Assembly: GCA_963920765.1 (NCBI GenBank)
Contig: OY987249.1
Coordinates: 17,208,483-17,272,482, forward strand
Source of the DNA: Ulota crispa
Lineage: Eukaryota; Streptophyta; Bryopsida; Orthotrichales; Orthotrichaceae
Direction: 5' to 3'
DNA: 64,000 nucleotides
This document shows, in pieces, positions 44,605 to 57,830 of the stretch (positions within the stretch are counted from its first letter, which is position 1; each line of letters opens with the position of its first letter). The notes under the pieces were generated by a model. That model saw only the letters and a list, made by a program, of their open reading frames with translations. It made no database searches and was not told the DNA's origin. The translations under genes were made by a program, and so were the position numbers.

Positions 44605-47600
44605 AGTGTGCAAGGTTTTGAAAGTTGCACTTTTTTTTGATGATTGGTTTTTGTGAGGTTGATTAGCCCATTGCAATGGAGCTTTGGAATTTTTGTGCAA
44701 GGTGGTGGCAATCCATGGCATGCGACTTGCCTCAACTAGGTAAATAGCCTTAACACTCTTCTACAATAGCTTTTTTGGTGATCCTGTGCAGAATAAGGTA
44801 GAGGATATTTGTTGCTTAATGTTTATAGAAGTTTGCTTTTTGAGACATGTGTGAGAATATCTTTGGGCATGGCAAGCATGATGATCCAAGTCATGTGTCT
44901 TTAGGCATCCGTCAAACTTGGCAACTAGTTTCTTTACATGGTTGACAATATGCAACAACTATATTAAAATTATAATCACGGTATTTGGCAATTGCGCACT
45001 TGCGGGCTGGAGCTATACATTAAACAAATTCATGAAAATGTGGAGAGTGCTAAGAGCAAGCTAAATACTCTCCATGAGGATATGGAGTAGACACTTAAGC
45101 TGCAGCGTTGGTTGGCTCTAAGGTATAGCAGCAATCTCATATTAGATTCCTGGAAACTACCAGTCAAAATATTGCTTCAACTGGTGATTTTTTTCCATTC
45201 TCACTATCTACTTTTTAGTTTTTACTTAATATGTGCTTAACAAGCTTTGAAAGTTCGTGTCCACAACCTCAAATTGCACAAGCAGCTCAAATATGGTGAT
45301 AAAAACTCAATCAGACACTTCTAACCAAAGTGATATCGATGCTTTTGAACAGCCCTCATAGACATCATATACGTGGTCACGGTTAAGAAGAGGTATCCCG
45401 CAATGGAATGTGTAGCCACGTTAAATTTGACCCACAGCAAGATCTCAAAAGTGTAGTTTGCACAAGTAAAAAAGAAACCCTTCTTCATGTGAGGCTCTTA
45501 ATTTGAAAGTGAACTCTGTAACCCTAACTCTAGGTTTTTCTCTTTGGTTATGAAGCCTTTTTAAATAAAGTTGATGCTGGTGGGAATGATATTTCATGGT
45601 GTTGGAGGGTGACAGCTGCTGGAAGAATTAGAAGAGCCTGTGGAGTGACCTTTATAAATGATTTCTCTAAGCCCCAAGGAAACCCGTCGGAATGACAAGT
45701 AGCGTTACTAGTAAACTATATCACAAAATACAATTCATGTTTTTGGTGATCCTTTCTACCTACCATGTCTACCTACCTGCTATGTCTTACCTACCAAGTG
45801 AGCTTGACGTGGAACATATTGTCATCAGTCATGTTGATGATTGTTACTCACACTTGCAGTGTGACATGTTGCTGAGTTGTTGATGATTGTCACTCACACT
45901 TGCAGCCAGAGAAAGTTTTGTTGGCAAGAGAAAATTGTCGGAGCAAACAAGATTCGTAAATGCAATGGGGAAGACAGATAAACACGGCAATCATCGTGAC
46001 GCTCATAGCGAGAGAAAATTTTGTGGGCAAGAGAAAATTGTTGCAACAAGCGAGAGATGTGCAAATGCAGCGGATAAGATAGATAATGCCAATGTTTTGG
46101 AAAAGAAGCTAGCTGTGAAGGGTGTCTCTATTGAAGTTGTCCTACTTTGAAACATGGTATGTCTTCACAGCAAGTCCTCTTCTGTTTTTTGGTTGCCAAT
46201 GCTTAGAGCCTTAACCCCCAATTGCAATTTATCATATTTTGAAGATTCTAATTTGGACAGAACCAAATTTTGCATCACCAACACACTTCTCCGATGATTC
46301 ATTTCTCATTGCATGCACAATAAAATCCTTGGAAGAGCCACAGTAAGTAGTTTGGTGTGTTTGTAAAGTACTAATTTTTTTTTTAATGTCATTGGTGCAA
46401 AGTCTGCCTGTAAAGGCACTGACATTGGTCCTTAGGGCAAACATGCTGCTATTCTTTAGCATTGACCTTTTGCATGCGTAGGAGTGATTATACTTGTGGT
46501 CGCAGAATTAGGGTTTTGATTATTTTGAGGATTGTTTTGGGAGATTGTTGAGGAGATCGTCTTATGGTGACTATAAGTTTTAATCTCAATTGTGCACTGT
46601 TGTTGCTGTTGCTGTAACTAAGGCTGCAAGGAACCACTACGGTGGTGCAAAGTCCAGAGTCGGCTACATGCCATCTGCGTTGTGGCCATGGACCACTTAT
46701 CTCCCCAATAAGTTGTTGATGCTCTTGCATGATTGTTGCTTTGCAAAAAATTGTTGTTGCTCTCCTAGCCGACCCCTAGCTTACCAGCTTTTGTTTTGAG
46801 CAACCTTACTAAAGAAGAGATTTTGGCTTTTCTCTTCAAGTCTTCAGAGGCACCCAGTGTAGCATCAATAGCATCAAGATTCAAATCTTGGCTAGAGTCA
46901 AGTCAGTAGATTTCTGCTCTTCTCCGTTGGACCTTTTTCACATCTTTAGTATACAAAAATTACTTCTTCAAATCTATTTTGTGTCGTACACATGGTTCTT
47001 TGTTGCTGCAATGTTGACTTTCTTTAGCAATTGGTTTGCACGATAGTAAACAAATTATAATTGAGTTGCTTCTTTCAATAAGTACTTGCATATTGTTTTG
47101 TATCTAGCCAAACAAGCGTGGAGCTACGCCATAGAATTAAAGCAGGCAAGTAGTAATGCATCCTCATGAAGGCATATACACTTGATTCGCCGCTTAACTG
47201 AAGTCGCGCACTAAGCGGATCTCTTTTCTCAGCTTTGCACCAGCAAAGCAAATCCTCAGACAGCACTTCAGGCAGTTGTGAATTAAACATTTGGACTCTT
47301 GATATGAAATTTTGCGATTAGATCAATTGTATTGCATCTTCACTTCTATCAATTTTAATCTCAGGAAAGAAATTCTAATGCACAATCAATTCAAAGTTTC
47401 TGGCCAACTCCAAGCTTTTGTCAGCTTCTACATGCAATTAGGGTTTTAAGTCAAAATTGGATGAATATTTGCCATATTTTGTTTGTTGCCCGCAATACAG
47501 AGAATAATTAATTTAATGAGATTTGTACATTGCCATTTTCAACTGTAAAGCAAAAAATGTTGATTTAGCAATGGCTGCAGATTTTTGAAACTGAGGCAAG

Positions 47601-49078
47601 TTTTCCATCTTGCTTTTTTTATTTATTTCAAGGTTTTGTTGTTGCAGTTCTCATCTCTCTCCTTATGAAGAACCTTTGGTGTTGAGATTGATTTTGAGAT
47701 ATGTGGTGGAGAGAAGAACATGGAGTTGCTGTCGTTGAAGCAGCTCTTTCACCAACTCAACAAAGGTGGATATGTATTTACTGGGCCTAGGCTCAATCAT
47801 AGATTCTGATGATGTGTGAATTCTTGTCTTTTTTTGTTAGACATTTGCTGTGAATAGAACAACTTATCTTTTGGGTTTGCAAATGTGTGTTGGAGTTGTT
47901 TGGATTGTTTAGGGGTTTGCTAGCTTGGTGTGCAAGAAGGCCAATGTTGACATGAGCAAGAGGTGCTTTTTTTTATGCTCCTTATACAATGCAAAGGAAC
48001 TTAGCCTTGAGCTTGGTGCTATATTTTGATATTTGTTAATTTTGGCATCAAGCTGAATGCTGATCTTGCCAATCTAGCTTTTTAAACAGACTACAGCAAA
48101 AAGGGAGGGAAGCACAAATTTCATACTCAACAGGGAGAAAGTAATAACTTTCATTTTAAATTTAATTCTTTGTTTGTCTCATCTACTGATAGCCGGAGAT
48201 TAGAATAATCCGCAATGTTTTGATCTCTTAGAGATGAGCTAATTCTATATTACAACACTTTGAAGCTTTATTTGGCCTTTGTTTTCTCTTTTATCTGAAC
48301 AAGCATTAATAAGCAGAGGCAGTGTCAGTGATGTGTAATTGGTAATGGCTTGCACAGGTGAGCCAGATCCCAAAGGCATTTCATGTTTTTTGGTTGAAAA
48401 GATGTGCATTAATTTCTCTTCACATTCGTGAACCTTTTTCTACTTTTGTTATTAGGCTTGCTTCAATACTGTGTTGCATAGTGTCAAATACACTACAAAT
48501 GCCCTCTTGGTATTGCTTTATTAGAACCGGAGTATTGATTTGTGTATATAGTGGTTGATGTAGACTGTAGTTTGGATCATAATATTTCACTTGCGGTGGC
48601 TCTACAACACAATAGTCGTGCGTGATAGGTGTATGACAAAGAGAAAACCAAGACAACCACCTTGCCCCAAGGGAAACCTGTCGGAACAATGGGTAGCTCC
48701 ACTAGTGGTGCATAAATAAATCAACAATGAATGCCACCCGTTGAGGCAATGCAATCTGGACAATGACATTCACATAAGCATATGAGTTATTTATTCTTGA
48801 TGCAAGATATAATCTTTGAACAAACAATGGTGTCAAGAGGTGGAACACTGACCTAAAAGATCAACAAAAGCACTTAAAAAATCCTCGTCCACAATCAATC
48901 ACAATTGCATGCGCTGCTGAACGGCTAAGTTAGAATCCAAGCTGCAAAAACTTGACTGAAAGGTGAGAAAAGAAACAGAGAGGTAGGCAAGATTGGAGTG
49001 ACAATTGATGATGTACGGCCACTGGTTTTACTGTAACTTATCAGCTTTGAAATCAGAGGAGCTGCAAGAGGTAGGACG
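44605..49078. other. Helitron 3' side, mosaic without a recognised gene
   Basis: Contains diverged copies of upstream pieces (45,714-46,110 resembles 36,943-37,330). It also has a repeated stretch ending in ACTAGT at 45,672-45,714 and 48,665-48,705 (gccccaagg, aacc, gtcggaa). Exon-like frames occur at 46,590-46,790 and 47,650-47,770. The Helitron end (CTRR after a hairpin) could not be fixed; the two ACTAGT stretches are candidates. Confidence 0.4.
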
Positions 49079-49082
49079 TTAA

Positions 49083-49412
49083 TCCCAAAGGGCCCTTGGG
49101 CTCTAGAGATACGGTACCAAATACGGTTGCAACCAATATTCAGAAGTTTGAATCAACTCAAAATTAAGTATTACAACCATAGGTGCAAAAAAAAAATTGG
49201 AAAACTCTTAGAGCAGCTCAAATACGTCTATACATATGGTCATATGTATAGACATATTTGAGCTGGTATGAGGGGTTTCCAAATTCTTTTATGCACCCAC
49301 CTTCATACAACCCTTCAATATGTATGGTTGTAACACTTAGTTTCTAGCTGATTCAAACTTCTGAATATTGATTGCGGTATTGTATCTTCAAAGCCCAAGG
49401 GCCCTTCAAGGG
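49083..49412. mobile_element. Palindromic piggyBac-like MITE, 330 bp
   Basis: TTAA flanks, ends tcccaaagggcccttgggc and gcccaagggcccttcaaggg. The arms are inverted over about 140 bp around catatggtcatatg-like centre sequence. Confidence 0.8.
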
Positions 49413-49984
49413 TTAAAAAGTGAGTAAAGTACAAGTGGCGGAGAAAAAAATTTGGAGAAGGCCGCGCTCAAATTTAAAAAGTGGGTAAAGTACAGGTGGT
49501 GGAGGAAATTTTTTGGTGAAGGCAGCGAGAGTTGAGCCTGCCACCTGGCAACCTCTTGGATAATCCTTCAGGCACCCCTGATTTCCAGGTCCGCAGCGCG
49601 TGCCGATCCCCACTATTGTCCCTGCCGCGAGTTTCGATGCACGCTGGACCTGGTCACGCCGTGCCTTCCGCCTACAAGTTTAGGATATGGATCCGCGCCC
49701 GGTTTTGGCTAAGTTTGAGATATTGTTGCGGCTGACTGGTCTTGCAAGCGAGCATCCTATAGAACATGTGTTTTTTTTTAACAAGAAATAAGTGAACATA
49801 CGGATTTTTTAGTGAAATATATGGTGTATTGGTTAGCATATTCTTCTTGAAGCAAAGACCAATTTCATTATTCACATATTAACATCAAATGTTTTCTTTT
49901 GGCTTGTGATTACTAGAGTTTCACTTAGCAGTGTAGACGGATTTACCCACTATTCAATGTCATTGCATTACAATTGCAGTATCC

Positions 49985-50155
49985 GTAGCAAATTCAGTTT
50001 GAGTTACTAAGATTTTTTCCCTCCCAAACTCCTTCTTTCAAGTGAGGGCATGTGTACCAAAAAAAATGTTGCAAGCTTGGTTTTAGGTGACCACCGAAAA
50101 CTTCTGAAAGTTCCAAAATGTATTCTTTTTCCCAATTTAACAAATATGGTGTTAC
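49985..50155. mobile_element. CCATATTCATTAAATT-family MITE, left end truncated
   Basis: The family body (agtttgagttactaagatttt, agtgagggcatgtgtacc) and the right end (cccaatttaacaaatatggt) are present. The left end is missing, so the element is a fragment. Confidence 0.7.
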
Positions 50156-50424
50156 TCTTCTTTCTCTCAGAATTTATATTTCCCCGCTACTCCTTTGCCT
50201 TGGACATTTTTTATTTTGTCTACAAGCTTGCTCATTGCTCTTCTCATGATTTGCTCTGGCTTCCAACTCGTTATTTGTTGGCTTGGATTTTGCTAAATGT
50301 TGGATGCAATTGAATTGGCTCTCTTGTTTCTCGGATTTCTAGCATTGAAAGCTTCAGTTGGGCATCATTAAGGTGTGTTTTCAGTGGCCATATAGACGAT
50401 GTATCTTAGACTTGTTTCTTGCAG

Positions 50425-50573
50425 TATAAGCGAGTAAAAAAGCTCCATTGGAAATCACATACGCATTACTATTATTATGAGGCTACTGTTGGGGCTGGGA
50501 TGCCTGTAATTAGCACCTTGCGCAGTCTCGTCAAAATTGGTGTCAAGATTGTGAAGGTGGAGGGTGTTTTGAG
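50425..50573 (+). pseudogene. Orphan exon of homoserine dehydrogenase (AK-HSDH type)
   Basis: The exon is bounded by an acceptor (cttgtttcttgcag) and a donor (gag-gtcagt). It encodes YKRVKKLHWKSHTHYYYYEA then TVGAGMPVISTLRSLVKIG and VKIVKVEGVL. This matches the catalytic homoserine dehydrogenase core (YEATVGAGLPIISTLRGL, ILRIEGIFSG), which reduces aspartate semialdehyde to homoserine. The open codon AG would become Ser on joining the expected next exon (SGTLSYIFN), which I cannot find downstream; nor can I find the Rossmann-fold exon upstream. Some core positions are changed (ETGD to KIGV). It is most likely a captured, decayed fragment. One exon cannot tell a bifunctional AK-HSDH from a single enzyme. 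Confidence 0.8.
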
Positions 50574-50579
50574 GTCAGT

Positions 50580-52179
50580 AAATTGAGAATATATATGACT
50601 CTTGTTATTAAGCCTTCCTAAATTAACAACTTTTGGCCATTTGTATATTTAGTTGACCTAAGCCTTACAAGGAATCATGTTGATGTAGCGGCACTCTTTG
50701 CAAAACTTTAGTTTAATCTTTGTTGCTACGGAGTTAGTGTTGCTACATCCATCCACAGCTCATCTCTGCACCCTTCTTCCGTAGCACAATCCAAGATACA
50801 CATGGTAATGAAATTAGTGTTTATACAGCTTTTGTTATTTTTGAAACTCATTACAGAGAAAATTTTCCACTTCCAATAATTGCAATCACATGATATTGTA
50901 AGTTTAAGATGTCTTCACAAAATAATCAAGGTTATTTTTACTGAACAAGGTTGAGATAGTTATTTCAGAATCTTATCATTGAAATTTTCTTTCAAGAGCT
51001 CAAGTCAAAAATTGAACATGCTATTGAAACTCACCTCCCTGCATTGTCTTTGTTGTTCCCTTCTGCTCCCTTGTAAGTGTTTGTTTTTTGTAAGCATAGG
51101 CAAATAGTTTGAAGCATATTCAGATTTCATTGACAGAACAAGCTGGCTTTCTGGTTGGATTTTGGGAAACCCACGATGAACATGACAATCACAAATATTG
51201 CGATGATTGTTTAGGAAGCCTCATTGAGTACACACAACTACATCCCTCTTGTTAAAATGTGGAGGTACATCAAATCCTTTATACCTCTATCTCAATGCTA
51301 ATTCAGATGAATTCATATACTCCATCGGTTATTTTGTACATGTCTTACATCAGCTGTTTCTTGTCCTATAGTAGATGCACTTGTTGCGCCCAACAATTTC
51401 CAAAGGCTTCTAGATAAACCATGATTTACGTAGTTGTATTGAGTTGCAAGAGAGTTGAGCAAGTACTAATTACTTTACATGAAACCAATGGTATGAATGA
51501 TTAAGAAGTGCATCTTTACTTTTTGAATCCATGAATGTCTACGCAAAGCAGTGAATTGGTACTTGTACAAAATTATTGAAACAACTTTCACAATAAATTA
51601 CACAATTGATATATACATACTGTAGGAACATGTATAAAATGCAAATTACTTTATTATACTCAGGTCAATGAAAACTTGATGGTTGATTTGAAGAGGCTTT
51701 GATCAATGGATGTTGTGAGTTTATTTACAACACCCTGTACTTTGAAGCCTCTTTAAAATTTGCTAATCATTTAAAATGTAAACCAAAGTTGTGTTTGGGC
51801 TTATGGTTTGATGCACTAGTAGGATATGAAGGAAAAACAACTGCCATTTCATGACTCCTTAAGAGTTGTATGGGACATGGCATGACTGACAACAATTGTA
51901 CATAGTTGTATAGGAGTTGCAGTTGTCTTTAAGTAAAATCTTAGTCTTTTTGTGAGTTATTTTTATGCAGTCACATTCCTACAACTGCAGTTTTTTTATC
52001 CACATGAAGATCATCATTTGCCCTTCGAAATTTTTATTGCCTCAGCCTTAGTCTCTTGCCCTTTTTTTTTCCTCTGGGACAAGATATCTTTAGCATGGTT
52101 CCCAATGATGCATTTAATTTTTTCTAACATATGCTTGTCAAAGCAAGCCATGCAAGGCTAAGTGTCAAATTTTCATTTG
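50580..52179. other. No gene recognised; short exon-like frames
   Basis: Frames with splice-like borders occur at 50,995-51,065 (ELKSKIEHAIETHLPALS) and 51,138-51,265 (AGFLVGFWETHDEHDNHKYC), of unknown family. 51,665-51,780 is repeated at 57,265-57,390 (gttgatttgaagaggctt, gttgtgagtttatttacaa). They may be more captured fragments. Confidence 0.35.
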
Positions 52180-52183
52180 TTAA

Positions 52184-53090
52184 CCCTTTAAGGACCACGC
52201 GACCATATTTTGGTCTTTGGGGCTGGTTTTTGGCTTGTAGGTTGAAATCAATCAATAATTTGGAATTTGGTTTTGAAGAACACATGTGATTACAAGAATT
52301 TCACATTCATCTAAAAAAATAACAATGCAATCGGCTATGAGAGTTGACAAATAATGGTATTTATACGACATGGCTTCAAAATACATATCCTTTTTTTGTC
52401 AAAGATGGATCAAATCAACAACACAATACATCAAGTATGCAAGAAGAATGTCAAATTTCAATTGCACAATTCTAAAAAAATTCAAACTGCTTAAGAAATA
52501 TACTTGTATTGTTTTCCTATACGATAGTAGTATAATTGTAGTATTTGAAGATTTACTAAAATGGTCTTGTCATTTTGGCTTTAAAATTTGTCATCCAACA
52601 TTTAAGGCCAATTCTTGATTGTTTTCACCAATTGGATTTTCCAGAATAATTATCAAGTTTCTTGTAGAACCGTTTTAGGGTAGCAAAGAAAGTGGGATTT
52701 TTGACCATTTTTGTCCACTTAGCTACACCTTGTGATTGCTATTTTTGTCTATTTTGTGTGAAACCAGTCTTATTGTAAAGGTGGGAAACCTTGCTTTCTA
52801 GAAATGTAAGGCTCTTTTCAATCAAAGCTTGCATGAAGCGTTAACATTCAAAACCACATAAGCATGAAACACTAAAGATTTTCCACATACAACTCACTCA
52901 ATCATTATAATGTTTCACCTCCAATGATAGATCTAGCTGAAATTTTGGTGCTTTATAATAAACAATGTGTACTTCCCCTTCGTACAGTTGGATTACTAAA
53001 AGTAGGTTCATGTTTGAATCAATTGCACATCTAAACTTACATCCCTTGTTTTTAGTGGATTTTGTGAAAATTAGTGTGGTCCTTAAAGGG
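52184..53090. mobile_element. piggyBac-like element, 907 bp, extended flank duplication
   Basis: The left end TTAA-CCCTTTAAGGACCACG and right end GTGGTCCTTAAAGGG-TGAA. The left flank tcaaattttcatttg-TTAA recurs 6 bp beyond the right end. Encodes no transposase. Confidence 0.75.
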
Positions 53091-53164
53091 TGAAGATCAA
53101 ATTTTCATTTGTTAAGATCAATTTTATATAATTCTATTTATTTGACTTTTTTTTTAATATGTCA

Positions 53165-53460
53165 CATGTCTGCCACAATAGTAAGGCAATTGTAGTGCAA
53201 TCATAGCGCAATTGTAATGGAGTTGTTATACACTTGTAATAAATTATTTTGTAGCTGTAGTCAAGTTGTAGTTTGGTTTTTGTGTAGATGATGATTAATT
53301 GCAATGTAGTTGTTGTGTAATTGTAATATAGTTGTAATATGGTTGATATATAGTTGTAATGTAATTGTTATGTAGTTGTAGTGTATTTGTTGTGTGATTG
53401 TAGCACAGTTGTAGTGCAGTTGTAATTTAATTGGGGTGTATTTGTACTATGGTTATTTAC
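53165..53460. repeat. Degenerate minisatellite, about 10-11 bp period
   Basis: Some 25 or more units of a TTGTAGTGYAA-like word (agttgtaatg, tagttgtagtg, attgtagcac) run through this stretch. Related words recur more loosely at 53,280-53,340, 55,080-55,260 and 57,000-57,160. Confidence 0.75.
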
Positions 53461-56400
53461 TCTAATTTTGTAAATATTGATATCTGTCTATTTTAACATT
53501 CATTCTACATTTGTTCTTTACTTGTTTTGTAGTTATTTTGTAGTAAATTTTCAAGGTGATTTTTTCCTTTTTTAAATAAACTCACCATATTTTAAATTTC
53601 TTACTATCAATTTATCTTTCAAAAATCCAATTGACATTACTATTTTCAAAATTGAGATTTTCAAAGCTTCATACTAATAAATTTAACAAATAAAATTGTA
53701 TAATTAAATAATAGTGTTCTTGGTGATGTTTTAATTTATATTTATGGAAATTTATTAATATGCAAAAACTTCAATGTAAATTTTAGATCATAAGCAAATG
53801 TTAGTGATGATGATTTTTATGAAACAAACTACTTCAAAACAAGTAGTTTAATCTTAACCCTTAAATTTTTAATCAACTAGAAATGGGTCAATTAGTTTTT
53901 AGCACTTCCATTTATGAACTTAGGAATGTAAAAAGTCACTTGAACTTTGACTCATTTGAAAGATAAGATAAACATGTTAGCTTTGTAAGGGTGTTTTCAA
54001 ATTTAGAAGAAGAGTCACCATTGAATTTACAAAAAAATTCAAACCATGGGTGGTCATGGAGTTGTAGTGTTAAATTTTGGCCCTAGATTTGTAAAAGTCT
54101 TCTATTTTACTCACAATTCTTGAAATTGAAGGGTGAAGTGGTCACTATTGCAAGACCATTTTCCCACTCATTTTTTACCTTAAAAATACAAGACTTGTTT
54201 CTATGCATGTGGAACTTGATTACCTTGAGAATGAGCGTAATATGCCAACTTTTTAAAATGTTCTGTGTCCAAATGAGCCAATCAAAGCACAATTTCAAGT
54301 ACTCCAAAGCATCGGTTTCCTTGTAGTACCCTTTACATTTTTGTTATAATCTTCCAATCAAACCCTTGGATTGAAACCAAACTTTGCAGAGATGATAAGG
54401 ACTTGGCTTTTTACGAGATCTTACATTTACTTTGACCTAAAAATGACTCATTGTTCTTTAAGCTTCACCCTTTCATAACTTACAAAATTGAGGTCCAAAA
54501 CACCTTCAAAATGGCTGAAAATTTTAAGGGTTAAAAAACTATATGATATTTGTATGAATAATAACTTCTATTGAAAATGTTAAATATTATTAAGTTGTGG
54601 TTAATTATAATGCAATTGTTTGCATACCCGGGGTTGATATATGTACACCTAGAGAGGGGGGATAAATTTTAGATATTTATCATCAACAAGCTGAGTTTAA
54701 AAAGTTTAAATTTAGATTTTGACTTAGAGATCTTGATTTTGCCTAGAACCACAAAGAATGATACAATTGAACAATGCCCAGTGGAAAAACTTCTTTTTTT
54801 TTTACAAACAAAGGTAAAGATAATAATTTGCCATGTAACTAAGCTTTTCCATTAGACAATGTTCAGTTGTATCTTTCTTTATGGATCAAGACTAAATCAA
54901 AGTTTCCAAATTGAAATCCGAATTCAAACTTCCTAAATTCAGCTTGATGATGATAAATATCAAAAATTAACCCCCCTCAAGCCCTCATGTGTGCATATAT
55001 TAAACCATGGATGTGCATATATCAATTCTCTTGTTTATATGATTGCATTTTTATTGTTACTTATTTACAATTGTAAAATAATTAGAACATAGTTGCAATT
55101 ATGAATATTGCAATTGATTACAATTTTGGTGCAATTGTGTAATTAATTGAATGTTTGTCACTTTACATTTGCAATTGAAAATAGTTATAACAAAATCATA
55201 TTAATGGTATTGAAATTGATTGCAATTATAAAGTAATTAGTATTGGCAATATGCAATGATGTTTGCGGTGCTTGACTTTGTAAACAATGTTTTTAATCAA
55301 TACCATCACACATTATAAATTATAAAAGTTGAAAATGGAAACTAATCTAAATAATGAATTTTTTTAAATGAAAATTTTTAAAAACAAAAAAGCGATTGAC
55401 ATAATAAATGTTAAAAACATGAATTGTTTATGTTTATTAATATGTAAAAACTTCTTCAAAAAAACAATATGGTATTTGGAAAATAAATTTTTTGAAAGTT
55501 TTTCAACAAATGATTCATTAGCTTTGAATTTGCAAATATTTGTTAAAAAAATTGTTTTTATATTTGACATATTTTTGTTAGTTTTTAGGAGTATAAGTTG
55601 TATAACAATAATTTGTATGAAAGTTTTAAAAAAATCTTAATATTAGACTACAATCACTAGCAACTTTGATCATACATCTTTGATGCAAATCAACAACACA
55701 AAACATTGCAATGGACATTATTGCCTTTGGCAACAAGATGTGAAGAAAATTTTACTTGGACAAAAGATAAAAAAACATTGTCAAAAGTATGAGTGTCAGT
55801 CATGATATTGTTTCATAGTGATATATTAGTAATAAATACAATCCAAAAACAACTAGGATGCAACTACAATACAATTACTTTAATAAAACATATTACACCA
55901 ACATCAAAAAATATATTTGCATTAGAATTTGCTATCTAAGATAGCAAAAAAATGTCAATAAAATTTTACAAGAATAGAAATTTTAAAATATTTTTTTCAA
56001 AAAAACTGGCACTCATAGTCTAGTTGTGTTTTAGTAGTACAGCAATAGCAAAAGTAGTCTAGGAACAATCAAAACTCAAAGGCAATACAACTGCTCTAAA
56101 AGAACGCATTCACACTAACATCAAAAGACATTATTGCAGCTGACCTTGTTGCCCATGGTAATAAATAATGCTATGAAGATTTTGGAAGAGCGTAGAATAA
56201 AGAAAGTTTAAAAATAAAATTGAGTGGCATTCGTGATGCGGTCGTCTCTAAGTAGTAAAACATTAATAGGAAGACCCAAGAACAACTAAGATGCAACTGC
56301 ATCACAAATGCCCTAAGAAAATGCATTCACACTAATGTCAACAAACGTAATTGCACCTGATATTGTTGCCCATGACATCCATGAAAGTCAAAAATAACTA

Positions 56401-57545
56401 ATAAGTTACTTAAACCAAATTTAAAAAGAAAAACAGTTGTATTTCAACCGTTGGTTAGTTGTTCCACAGTAGTATAAAAATGCTATAATAACTACATTGC
56501 GACTGCATCAACAATGTCCCAACATAATCCATTCTCATTGACTTCAAAAAGGCGTTATTGCACCTGACATTGTTGTCCAAGACATCTAAGAATGTCAAAA
56601 ATAAATTAATAAAATCAAATTTAAAAATTATGGAAATTTAAAAAAATATACTCAATCATTATTTGATTGTCCTATAATAGTATAGAAATGCTAGAACAAC
56701 TACATTGCGACTGCATTGCCAATGACCCGACATAACCCATTCACATTGACTTCAAAAATGTCAATCTGAGCATAAACAATTGCCCAAGGCAGAAAGAAAT
56801 TGCAAAATCATTTCTTTTACATGAGTGAAATATAAAGAAGGTAATAAAAGAAATGAAATGCAGTCATGGCACATTTGTTAGTGAGTAGTATTGCAGTAGA
56901 ATCAAAACCAAGACACAACTACTGACCACTATGATGAAAAATATGGACTGCATCCCTAATTTTCATCCGCAAACTCACTGAAATCATTTGTGAGGGACGA
57001 AATTGTTAAACTCAGTTGTATCATAGTTTTGCGTAGTTGTAAATACAAGTGCAATACAACTCAAGAGAGTCCACGTTAGCATTTTTACTGTTCAATTCTC
57101 TTTTTAGTTGCCATGCAGTTGTTTTTTATAAGGAGTTGTAAAAGTGCAGTTGTGTTTTGCCCCATTTCCTACTAGTGATGAGAGTGAGTTTAAGGTTTCC
57201 CAAGTTATTTTGTAATGCTCATGTATTTGTACCTTTATTACCTAACTTCATTTAGGGACTTAAATTAATGAAAAATTGATAGTTGATTTTGAGGGGGCTT
57301 TGGTTAATAGGTGTTGTGAGTTTATTTACAATACCTTGTACTTTGAAGCCTCTTTAAAATTTGCTAATCATTTAAAATGTAAACTGTAGTTGTGTTTGGT
57401 CATTATGATTTGATGAGAGTGAATTTGAGTATCTCAAGCTGTTTTGTATTACTATTGTGTCAATACTTTGGAACTTTGTTGTTTTTTTTCCCGGCAATAT
57501 GTATGCAATGTTTGTATTGTTCTTACTTGGTTTGGTTTGGGCATT
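53461..57545. other. AT-rich, no gene recognised
   Basis: Short open frames at 54,107-54,326 and 55,364-55,640 have no recognisable features. 56,030-56,780 contains four loosely repeated blocks of about 150-200 bp (aactacattgcgactgcatc, cattcacattgacttcaaaa), probably an old, diverged tandem array. Confidence 0.5.
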
Positions 57546-57550
57546 AGGAC

Positions 57551-57824
57551 AAATTTGAGTCCAAGAGAAGGCCCTTAGAGTGCATGTGAAATGTGCACAT
57601 AGAGAAAATATCAGCTACCAGAAATGCATAAGGTGAGCAATCAGATCATGTGCCTCGTTGAATTTATAATAAATAAATTTTAAAAAGTTATTATTATTAT
57701 TAATTATAAATCCTATGGTGCACATAGTCTGACTGCTCACCTTACACATTTCTAACAGCTGATATTTTCTCTATATGCACAATTTACATGCACCCTAAGG
57801 GCCTTTTCTTGGGCTCAAATTTTT
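57551..57824. mobile_element. Foldback MITE with AAATTTGAGTCCAAGAGAAG ends
   Basis: The ends AAATTTGAGTCCAAGAGAAG and CTTTTCTTGGGCTCAAATTT are inverted. The arms remain complementary for about 100 bp (agagaaaatatcagct against agctgatattttctct). The element touches the next exon, which starts at about 57,831. Confidence 0.7.
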
Positions 57825-57830
57825 CTTAAA

